Source of the DNA: Gemmatimonadaceae bacterium
Lineage (GTDB): Bacteria; Latescibacterota; UBA2968; UBA8231
Direction: 5' to 3'
Assembly: GCA_002726335.1 (NCBI GenBank)
Contig: PBSR01000232.1
Coordinates: forward strand, 1 to 10,045
DNA: 10,045 nt
Positions 1 to 6,234 of the stretch are shown in pieces. Position numbers and translations under genes: made by a program. A model generated the notes under the pieces. That model had not been told where the DNA came from and ran no database searches. It was given only the letters and a program-made list of their open reading frames with translations. Each line of letters begins with the position of its first letter. Within the stretch, counting starts at the first letter, position 1.

Positions 1-109
1 ACCGGGTCACGAAGACTCCGACGGCTACCAGGCCTGGGCCTACCAGTTCGGCTACATCCAGGCCATGATTCAGGCGGTGACCGAAGTGGCGCCCCCGTCA
101 CCGCAGTAG
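1..109 (+). CDS. C-terminal end of an unidentified protein (partial)
   Basis: Reading from position 2, the frame is open for 35 codons to the TAG at 107-109. The visible end contains an aromatic stretch (YQAWAYQFGYIQAM) and a short Pro-rich tail (APPSPQ). The 5' part lies outside the window. I do not recognise the family: the aromatic, amphipathic stretch looks like the last helix of a globular domain, but this is too little for a function. The gene converges on the minus-strand cytochrome gene, with only 21 bases between the two stop codons, so the two are not co-transcribed. That it is coding at all rests on the open frame running from the window edge and the stop codon sitting just before a hairpin. 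Confidence 0.5.
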   Translation, partial: PGHEDSDGYQAWAYQFGYIQAMIQAVTEVAPPSPQ

Positions 110-113
110 ACTG

Positions 114-128
114 GTTGCCGCTGGCAAC
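114..128. terminator. Short hairpin between convergent genes
   Basis: The sequence holds a perfect 6-bp inverted repeat, GTTGCC-GCT-GGCAAC, with a 3-base loop, flanked by one possible G-U pair. It lies exactly in the 21-base gap between two converging stop codons (109 on plus, 131 on minus), where a bidirectional terminator would be expected. There is no U-run on either side, so it is not a classical intrinsic terminator. Confidence 0.35.
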
Positions 129-130
129 TC

Positions 131-601
131 CTAGCGCGCCTGCTTCATCTCAGCCCACGACACGTCGCCAATCGCTGTGGGGGCATCGGGAAGGGCGCCC
201 TGGTCGATCCAGTCCTTGATCAGCTGAATCATCTCGGCAGTGAGAGGATCCGATCCCAGGGGCATCCCGGAGCCCACACCGTCGGCCCGCTCCAGTTTCT
301 GCACGAGCAGACTCTCGGCACTGTTACCTGGTACCACCCGCAGCCTGTCCTTGTCCAGCTTTGACACGACGCCGACGAGTTGCTCCAGAGACTGCCCGGC
401 GAACAGGATCAGTCCTGCACCTGAGAACCCCCCGAACGCCAGAGTCTCACCAGTGTGGCAGCCGGAGACCGCACAACTGGTGGTGAGTACGGGCTGTATC
501 TGTGTCTCGAAATCGACCGCCTCCTGTGCCTGCGCTGTCAGGTTCCACGCCAGGATCACGCCACAGACTGAGAACATCGTCCGGATTGAGCGCCTCTTCA
601 T
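131..601 (-). CDS. Small exported mono-haem c-type cytochrome (PSCyt1-like)
   Basis: The 156-residue product looks like a secreted electron carrier or redox sensor outside the cytoplasmic membrane. Residues 1-25 form a Sec signal peptide (KRR n-region, hydrophobic core, AQA-Q cleavage site). The mature protein starts with a segment (DFETQIQPVL) typical of Planctomycete-type cytochrome c domains, followed by the haem site C43-x4-C48-H49. This is a CX4CH spacing rather than the usual CXXCH. The likely distal ligand is Met113 in GMPLG, followed by the family's closing helix (LTAEMIQLIKDWIDQGA). The start is supported by an AAGGAA ribosome-binding site six bases upstream. The gene is divergent from the large FG-GAP protein gene and could share regulation with it. 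Length and layout fit a complete single-domain protein. The electron partner is unknown; the neighbouring haem-bearing PD40 protein is a possible one by inference only. Confidence 0.88.
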   Translation of the reverse strand: MKRRSIRTMFSVCGVILAWNLTAQAQEAVDFETQIQPVLTTSCAVSGCHTGETLAFGGFSGAGLILFAGQSLEQLVGVVSKLDKDRLRVVPGNSAESLLVQKLERADGVGSGMPLGSDPLTAEMIQLIKDWIDQGALPDAPTAIGDVSWAEMKQAR

Positions 602-607
602 TGCATG

Positions 608-613
608 TTCCTT
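608..613 (-). promoter_or_regulatory. Ribosome-binding site of the cytochrome gene
   Basis: On the minus strand this reads AAGGAA, six bases before the ATG at 601. It is a good Shine-Dalgarno match and fixes the start of the cytochrome so that the signal peptide is included. Confidence 0.65.
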
Positions 614-617
614 TCTT

Positions 618-629
618 GCCGTATACGGC
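618..629. promoter_or_regulatory. 12-bp perfect palindrome upstream of the cytochrome gene
   Basis: GCCGTATACGGC is a perfect 12-bp palindrome 16 bases upstream of the cytochrome start codon, just beyond its ribosome-binding site. It could be an operator, or its TATAC core could be part of a -10 element, but I see no matching -35. Palindromes of this length arise by chance a few times per 10 kb, so only the position makes it notable. Confidence 0.2.
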
Positions 630-883
630 CATGTCGCAGATGAGTCCTGCGAGAGGCCCTGAGGACCACATTCACGAGTAATCTACGCATCCAGGTCGGA
701 ATCCCCCGTGAAGTATTCCCCGAGGCTCCTGAACCAGTACCGAACCGTGTGCCACTGGCCGATCTGGCGTCTCGTTTGATCGACATCCCCTTCCATACCA
801 TGTTTCTGGTGCCCAGATGGTACATCACGTGCCTTTCTCCTGTGCTGCATGCCTCAGGTCGCACCGGCCACCACGCTATGCCA
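630..883. other. Divergent intergenic region, no gene seen
   Basis: This stretch separates the minus-strand cytochrome gene from the plus-strand FG-GAP protein gene and must hold the promoters of both. I see no convincing sigma-70 pair. TTGATC at 776-781 followed by TACCAT at 796-801 has too short a spacing (14 bases). The plus-strand reading frame is open from a GTG at 749, but the 45 residues it would add before the signal peptide look non-coding and have no ribosome-binding site. No RNA gene or repeat was recognised. Confidence 0.5.
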
Positions 884-3800
884 ATGAAACGATCGCGCCT
901 CCCAAGAGCCCGTCTGCCCATGCCACTCCTGAGGTTTGTATTGTGCGCCGGCCTCGTCCTGGGGCCAGGCCCCATCGCCGCTGCAATCTCCTTCACCAAC
1001 CGAATCACTGAGGCCGGCCTCGTCGACCTCGGTGAGGCCAATGGCGGCGCCTTTGGCGATTATGATGGTGATGGACACCCCGATCTGCTGGTGGTCCGTC
1101 TGGGAACAGAGGAGCCGGCACTGCTGTTCACGAACCAGGGAGATGGCACTTTTTCTGGCGTCGACACCCCTCTGGTAACCGCGGATCAGACGCTGAGCGG
1201 CGCCTTCGTCGATTCTGACAATGACGGCGATCTGGATATCTATCTCGTCCACTACCGTGCCAAGGATCAACTCCTGCAAAACGAGGGTGGACAGTATATC
1301 GAGTCTCCGCCGCCACCCTCTTTCGGCAACAACGGCAACTCCACGAGCGTCGCCTGGGGCGATTTCGACCAGGACGGCCGTCTGGATCTGTTCGCCACGC
1401 ACCGCTTCGCCTGGGCAAACCAGATCTACACCCGCTTCAATGCCGAGGGCTTCTCCAATCAGAGCGAATTGCTGGGCATTCTTCGGGGAGGACGCGACAG
1501 CTTCGGTGTCACGGCCTTCGACTTCGACAACGACAGCGACCTGGATCTGTACGTGACCAACCTCGGCTACACGAACCTGTTGCATCGCAACGACGGGCAC
1601 GGCGCCTGGAAACAGGTGGCCGAGGAGGTCAGATTGGACCACCCTTCCGCCAGTGTCGGGGCCCTGCCGGCAGATTATGACAACGACGGCGACCTGGATT
1701 TATTCGTCATCAATGTCGCCAATCAGGCCAACGCCCTGTATCGCAACGATGCCGGTCCGCACTTCTCGGATGTGACCGGGCTGGCGGGGGTCGGCGGGGG
1801 CGACCGCACCAGCACCGGGGCGGCCTGGGCTGACTTCGATCTCGACGGCGACGTCGATCTGGTCGTCGCCAACAACGGCGTGGCCAACGTCTTCGAGAAC
1901 GACGGCACCGGGGGTTTCGCCGACGTCTCCACTCGGGCGTTCCACGGCGGGGTCCTGACGGATGAGTCCCGAACCGCTGGCGTCGCGGTGGCTGATTACG
2001 ACTCGGACGGTGACATCGACGTCTTCATCGCCGGCGCCGAGGGTCAGAGCCTGCTGCTGCGCAACGACTGCGCCGCCGACGCGCACTGGCTGCAGCTCAA
2101 ACTCCAGTCCGGGACCGGACGTACAACCTTCGGGGCCCGGATCTCGGCGCGCACGGATGGCGGAATCCAGATCCGCGAGTTCGCCGTGGGCGCCAGTCTG
2201 GGCTCGACGCAGGGCGACTTGCTGCACTTCGGCCTGGGGTCCCACGAGCGGGTTGCCGAGCTGGTCGTTGTCTGGCCTTCCGGTCAGCGTCAGGTTCTGC
2301 ACGACATCGCTGCAGATCAGTTCCTGACCCTCACCGAGCCGGCGATCGAACACGACCTGCGCATCTCGGCAGTCGTCGTGCCGGATCTGGCGCCTCGCTG
2401 GACGGCGATGAGACCAGAAGTGGAGGTACACAATGCGGGCGGACAGGCGGTCGCCGAAGCCACTGTCGAAGCCCGTATCTCTCATTCCGGTCGGCAGCTG
2501 TACCAAGCGGCCCTACAGGTACCGGACCTTGCACCAGGCAACACTGTGCTGCTGCCCTTCCCATTGTGGACTCCCGAGCTACGTGGTTGGCACGAGTTCT
2601 CCTTCGATATCCGCATCGATGACGATCTCTCGATGAACAACTCGTGGCGCCGATCGCACTACCTGTATCCCTTCGAGGAAGTCGGTTCGCAACTTGGAGT
2701 GAACAGCACGGGCAGCGGTTGGGCTGGAGCCATGGCCGATTACGACGAGGACGGCGACCTGGATATCTACATATCGAATGGCGGGGCCTACGGACGTGAG
2801 CCGAATGTCCTCTATCGCAACGATTCCACGAGCTTCGCCAGCGTTGCTGAAGAGATCGGGCTGAGGGATGGCGGCAATGGCACCGGCCTGGCTTTCGGCG
2901 ACTTCGACCGCGACGGTATGCTGGACCTGTTCATTGCCAAGGGCGGCTTCACACCCCCGGGCGAACCGAACCGTCTGTTCCGCAACACTGGCGGTGGATC
3001 GTTTACCGACGTCACGATGGGATCTGGTCTGGAACTCCAGCAGTCCAGCTTCGGCGTCGGCGTCGGCGACATCGACCGTGACGGATGTCTTGACCTGTTC
3101 GTGTCACAGACTCCAGGTGAGCAGAGCCGTCTCTATCACAACCGCGGCGCGGGCAGGTTCGTAGACGTGGCTCAGAAGCGCGGCATCCTTTTCTCGAACC
3201 GCTTTGGCGGCGGCAGTCCCATCTTTGCTGACTTCGACGAGGATGGCTACCTGGACCTCTACACCGGGGTATTTGGCACGTCGAACCTGCTGTACAGAGG
3301 TGTTGCCGACACGGCGTTTGCCGTCCAGCCCGTGGGTGATCCCCATGGCCAGACGGTGGGCATGGCCATGGGCGACTACGACGCGGACGCCGACCTCGAC
3401 CTCTATGTCGTCAACCGGAACGGGCGCAGCATTCTCTACCGCAACGATCTCGACGATGCTACTTTCGTCGACGTAGCCTCCGCGAGCGCCACGGAAAATC
3501 TTGCGCCCGGGGCCGGTGGCGCCTTTGGTGATTTCGACAACGACGGCGATCTCGACCTGTTCGTGGCCAACGTACAACGTCCAAACCGGGTATATATGAA
3601 CGGTGGCGACGGGACCTTTGTGGATGTGGCCTGGGGCCTGGGGATGGCATCAACGGCCTCCGCCCATGGCGTGATGCTGGGTGACCATGACGATGACGGC
3701 GACCTCGACGTCTACATGGTCAACAGCCGCGGCGCCAACCATCTCTACGAAAACCGGGGTGGCCAGGCCTACTGGCTGAAGGTCGATGTGCAGGGAGTCG

Positions 3801-4351
3801 AGAGCAATCCTGACGGCGTCGGTACTCGTGTCCTGGCATTCTCGCGGGGCCGGGGCCAGACCCGGGAGATCAACGGTATGTCTGCCTTCTGCCAGAGCAC
3901 CCGTACCGCCCACTTCGGCCTCGGCACGGCGACGCATGTCGATTCGCTGCTCGTGCGCTGGCCCACCGGTCAGGTCGACCGCTACCTGGATCTGCCGGCC
4001 CTCGCCTCGGTTCGCGTCGTTGAGGGCGACCGCATCACCGCCGTGCCAGACGCGGCGACGACGACGCAGGCACACCGATTTTCCCTGGGACAGAACTACC
4101 CGAATCCGTTCAACCACCGTACGCTCATTCAGTTCACGATGCCGACGCCGGGAGAAGTCGAGTTAGTGCTCTACAATCTCCTGGGGCAGAGAGTGGCCAC
4201 CATCGCCCGGGGGGCACACGAGGCCGGAACGCATATCGTTGCCTGGGATGGCCGCGATGAGTTCGGTCACGACCTGGCCAGTGGCGTGTATCTGTACCGT
4301 ATTCAAACCGGGGAGTCTGCGCGTACGCGTCGACTCCTGCTGTTGCGTTGA
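884..4351 (+). CDS. Secreted CRTAC1-like double FG-GAP propeller protein with two ASPIC/UnbV domains and FlgD-like tail
   Basis: The product is about 1155 residues and is predicted to be exported and calcium-binding. In order: signal peptide 1-34 (KRSR start, hydrophobic core, AAA cleavage site); seven DxDxDGxxD FG-GAP/VCBS motifs at residues 59, 110, 160, 213, 264, 317 and 371; ASPIC/UnbV domain about 401-483; a CARDB-like Ig-type linker about 488-596; seven more motifs at 619, 673, 729, 783, 831, 883 and 934; a second ASPIC/UnbV about 961-1047; and a FlgD-Ig/type IX-like sorting tail from about 1063 (SLGQNYPNPFN to SGVYLYRIQTG). Blades often end in the LYRND-like motif of CRTAC1-type proteins. 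Seven motifs per array fits two seven-bladed integrin-like propellers. The start is uncertain: ATG 884 or 878 gives a good signal peptide, ATG 920 would shorten it, GTG 749 would extend it, and none has a clear ribosome-binding site. It is the first gene of a three-gene cluster. Function is unknown; surface adhesion or a scaffold is the family-based guess. Confidence 0.9.
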   Translation: MKRSRLPRARLPMPLLRFVLCAGLVLGPGPIAAAISFTNRITEAGLVDLGEANGGAFGDYDGDGHPDLLVVRLGTEEPALLFTNQGDGTFSGVDTPLVTADQTLSGAFVDSDNDGDLDIYLVHYRAKDQLLQNEGGQYIESPPPPSFGNNGNSTSVAWGDFDQDGRLDLFATHRFAWANQIYTRFNAEGFSNQSELLGILRGGRDSFGVTAFDFDNDSDLDLYVTNLGYTNLLHRNDGHGAWKQVAEEVRLDHPSASVGALPADYDNDGDLDLFVINVANQANALYRNDAGPHFSDVTGLAGVGGGDRTSTGAAWADFDLDGDVDLVVANNGVANVFENDGTGGFADVSTRAFHGGVLTDESRTAGVAVADYDSDGDIDVFIAGAEGQSLLLRNDCAADAHWLQLKLQSGTGRTTFGARISARTDGGIQIREFAVGASLGSTQGDLLHFGLGSHERVAELVVVWPSGQRQVLHDIAADQFLTLTEPAIEHDLRISAVVVPDLAPRWTAMRPEVEVHNAGGQAVAEATVEARISHSGRQLYQAALQVPDLAPGNTVLLPFPLWTPELRGWHEFSFDIRIDDDLSMNNSWRRSHYLYPFEEVGSQLGVNSTGSGWAGAMADYDEDGDLDIYISNGGAYGREPNVLYRNDSTSFASVAEEIGLRDGGNGTGLAFGDFDRDGMLDLFIAKGGFTPPGEPNRLFRNTGGGSFTDVTMGSGLELQQSSFGVGVGDIDRDGCLDLFVSQTPGEQSRLYHNRGAGRFVDVAQKRGILFSNRFGGGSPIFADFDEDGYLDLYTGVFGTSNLLYRGVADTAFAVQPVGDPHGQTVGMAMGDYDADADLDLYVVNRNGRSILYRNDLDDATFVDVASASATENLAPGAGGAFGDFDNDGDLDLFVANVQRPNRVYMNGGDGTFVDVAWGLGMASTASAHGVMLGDHDDDGDLDVYMVNSRGANHLYENRGGQAYWLKVDVQGVESNPDGVGTRVLAFSRGRGQTREINGMSAFCQSTRTAHFGLGTATHVDSLLVRWPTGQVDRYLDLPALASVRVVEGDRITAVPDAATTTQAHRFSLGQNYPNPFNHRTLIQFTMPTPGEVELVLYNLLGQRVATIARGAHEAGTHIVAWDGRDEFGHDLASGVYLYRIQTGESARTRRLLLLR
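1058..2020 (+). repeat. First array of seven FG-GAP/VCBS calcium motifs (coding)
   Basis: Seven DxDxDGxxD-type motifs start at 1058, 1211, 1361, 1520, 1673, 1832 and 1994, spaced 150-162 bases (50-54 residues). The fourth (DFDNDSDLD) has Ser where Gly is usual. Some units share near-identical DNA such as GACAACGACGGCGACCTGGA. The period and number fit one seven-bladed beta-propeller. Confidence 0.85.
2738..3709 (+). repeat. Second array of seven FG-GAP/VCBS calcium motifs (coding)
   Basis: Seven motifs start at 2738, 2900, 3068, 3230, 3374, 3530 and 3683, spaced 144-168 bases. The fifth (DYDADADLD) has Ala where Gly is usual. The array has the same number of units as the first and is likewise followed by an ASPIC/UnbV domain, pointing to an internal duplication of the whole propeller-ASPIC module. 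The units have diverged in DNA, so the duplication is not recent. Confidence 0.85.
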
Positions 4352-4395
4352 ACGCCAACCATCTCGGCAGCGACACTATTGTGAGGCAAGACAAA

Positions 4396-4458
4396 GGGGG
4401 GGAGATGTCGCGACGACCCATCGTCAGGAGAAATCAGACAGTGACACGAAGGGGGGGG
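4396..4458 (+). repeat. Two poly-G tracts at the start of the PD40/haem gene
   Basis: A run of seven G lies at 4396-4402, within the ribosome-binding region just before ATG 4405. A run of eight G lies at 4451-4458, inside the first codons and before the signal peptide core. A length change in the first would alter Shine-Dalgarno spacing; one in the second would shift the frame. Such tracts can mediate phase variation, but whether these are variable cannot be seen from one sequence. Confidence 0.4.
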
Positions 4459-6234
4459 CAGGCCACTCGCGGGCTGTTCCTCTTCGTCGCACTCGGCGCC
4501 TTGCATTGTCAGTCGGGGAACCCTTCGGAGCTCGAAGTCCTCTTCGCCGGTCCCGCCGAACTGGTGGAGCCCGACTCCCCCGCCCACTACTCCCGTCCAC
4601 AGTACGACCTGGCCTCATATGAGGCCTACGACGGCCAATCATTCTTCTCGGACGCTCCCGCCGGTCCCTTTGCCGAGGGGAGAGCCGATGACCCGCACTG
4701 GATCGACGGTGCCGCCCGCGGCGTCCTCGACGCCACCATGCGGCAGGCACAACAGCGAGGCGAAGCGGACTACCCCAGCGCCGCCCTCTACTTGCTGTCA
4801 CCATCCGTCTACCGCGAGCGCAGGGCCTCGCGTTCTCTGCACATTTCGTACCCACCCGATGGCGCGGTATTTCCCCCGAATCTCTGTGAACCACGCGTGG
4901 ACTGGGATGACGCCGTCAACGACCTCTGGCAGGTCACCGTAGGCCTGGAGGATACCTCGGCAACGTGGTCAGCCATCACCGAGCAACGCCAGTGGCGGTT
5001 CCCGGCGCCGATCTGGGATCAGATCCGCAGCCTGGCGCAGAACCGTGAAGCGTGGATCCAGGTGAAGGGAATTCGCCGACTGAATGCGGATGCCGGGCCC
5101 TCTACCTTGCAGGCCTCCGGCAAGGTCCACTTCCGCATATCAGAATGGTCCGCCGACGACTGCATCGTCTACCGTATCGTCGTGCCGCCCTTTAATAAGA
5201 GAAAGACTCCGAGCACCTACTCCCGGGACATTGGCTCCTTCGAGGTCTCCCCTTTCCTGCTGGCACGGGACAATTACTGCTACAATTGCCACACCTTCTC
5301 GGCCAAGACCGGCGACACGGGCATGTTGAGTGTCCAGGTGCGCTTTATGTCCCCCGGCTCCAAGCTGCCCGTCTACCTGGGCATCTACGATATTGAACGG
5401 CAGCAGGGCTGGAAGGCGAAGCTGCCATTCGACATCCAGATGTCCACTTTCATGGCCTGGTCCCCCGACGGCAAGTTCCTCGCCTTTTCGGCCAATCAGC
5501 AACTGGTGACCTTTGCGCCGACGGTATTCGAGACCCAGTTCGCCGGCGAGCCCACCTCCGACCTGGCCATCTACGACGTCGAAGCCGAGACCGCCTTCCT
5601 CCTTCCCGGCGCTGATGACCCCGACAGACTGGAGCTTCTGCCGCGGTGGTCGATGGACGGGAAACGAATTGTCTTCGGCTCGGCGGCCGTCGGACTGCAT
5701 CCCGCAAAGACTCTCTACGATCTGCAAGAGATCGCCTTTGCCGATGGCGATGGCGGCACGCGCCGATCGGTTCCCGGAGCCTCGGCAAACGGCCGGAGCA
5801 ACTATTTTCCCCGCTTCTCGCCGGACGGCAAGTGGCTGTCCTACTGCCAGTCCGACGGCGGCATCCTGATGAAATCGTCGAGTGACATCTTCCTGCTCCC
5901 CGCCGACTCTGATGGCACCCCGCACCGGCTCGAGTCCAATGTGGATTTCGCCGCCGACTCATGGCACAGCTGGTCTTCTGACGGCCACTGGCTGGTCTTT
6001 GCCAGCAAGCGCGACGACGGCATCTACGCCCGCCTCTACCTCACCGAGATCGATGCCGCGGGGCACGCTTCGCCGGCGATCCGCCTGCCATTGAAGGAGG
6101 AGCCCCTGGCCAGCTTCAACATCCCTGAGTTTGTCGCCCAACGCCCCCACATCGACGAGCCGGAGCTGTTCGATATCGTGCGCGTTGAGGCGCTGGCCCG
6201 CGAGGTCGCCGCTCGCGACCGGAGGGGGCAATGA
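4405..6234 (+). CDS. Exported haem c-binding PD40/TolB-type beta-propeller protein, probable lipoprotein
   Basis: The 609-residue product combines one c-type haem site with a PD40 (WD40-like, TolB-type) propeller and should act outside the cytoplasmic membrane, where haem c is attached. It begins with an Arg-rich n-region and a hydrophobic segment (GLFLFVALGALHC) ending at Cys35, a lipoprotein-like signal although His at -1 is not a normal lipobox residue. Residues about 146-246 look like an Ig-like domain (ISYPPDGAVFPPN, then W-rich strands). CYNCH at 292-296 (positions 5278-5292) is a canonical CXXCH. WSPDG-like blade motifs follow at about 352, 415, 471 and 523. ATG 4405 follows a G-rich Shine-Dalgarno stretch. 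GTG 4441, preceded by AGGAG at 4426-4430, is a real alternative that keeps the whole signal segment. The gene lies 53 bases after the FG-GAP gene and overlaps the next by ATGA, so operon membership is likely. No catalytic residues are recognised; an electron-transfer or sensing role is inference. Confidence 0.85.
   Translation: MSRRPIVRRNQTVTRRGGQATRGLFLFVALGALHCQSGNPSELEVLFAGPAELVEPDSPAHYSRPQYDLASYEAYDGQSFFSDAPAGPFAEGRADDPHWIDGAARGVLDATMRQAQQRGEADYPSAALYLLSPSVYRERRASRSLHISYPPDGAVFPPNLCEPRVDWDDAVNDLWQVTVGLEDTSATWSAITEQRQWRFPAPIWDQIRSLAQNREAWIQVKGIRRLNADAGPSTLQASGKVHFRISEWSADDCIVYRIVVPPFNKRKTPSTYSRDIGSFEVSPFLLARDNYCYNCHTFSAKTGDTGMLSVQVRFMSPGSKLPVYLGIYDIERQQGWKAKLPFDIQMSTFMAWSPDGKFLAFSANQQLVTFAPTVFETQFAGEPTSDLAIYDVEAETAFLLPGADDPDRLELLPRWSMDGKRIVFGSAAVGLHPAKTLYDLQEIAFADGDGGTRRSVPGASANGRSNYFPRFSPDGKWLSYCQSDGGILMKSSSDIFLLPADSDGTPHRLESNVDFAADSWHSWSSDGHWLVFASKRDDGIYARLYLTEIDAAGHASPAIRLPLKEEPLASFNIPEFVAQRPHIDEPELFDIVRVEALAREVAARDRRGQ
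6221..6228 (+). promoter_or_regulatory. Strong ribosome-binding site for the TMTC-like gene
   Basis: GGAGGGGG lies a few bases before ATG 6231, inside the last codons of the upstream gene. With the ATGA stop-start overlap (6231-6234) it supports translational coupling and the choice of 6231 over the adjacent ATG at 6234. Confidence 0.7.

Noticed and set aside
240..662. Plus-strand open frame opposite the cytochrome gene
   Set aside because: No domain or ribosome-binding evidence; the minus strand has a signal peptide, haem motif and Shine-Dalgarno site.
776..801. Possible -35/-10 pair TTGATC and TACCAT
   Set aside because: Spacing is only 14 bases and the -10 match is poor.
749..883. GTG-initiated extension of the FG-GAP protein by 45 residues
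   Set aside because: No ribosome-binding site, atypical composition, and it would place the clear signal peptide internally. ATG 884 (or 878) is preferred.
854..1642. Long antisense open frame across the FG-GAP gene
   Set aside because: The sense strand is clearly coding with repeated domain motifs; the antisense protein is compositionally odd, Val/Ile-rich mirrored repeats of the sense motifs. Similar antisense frames at 1700-2506, 3104-3577, 5140-5925, 6696-7862 and 8013-8741 are rejected for the same reason.
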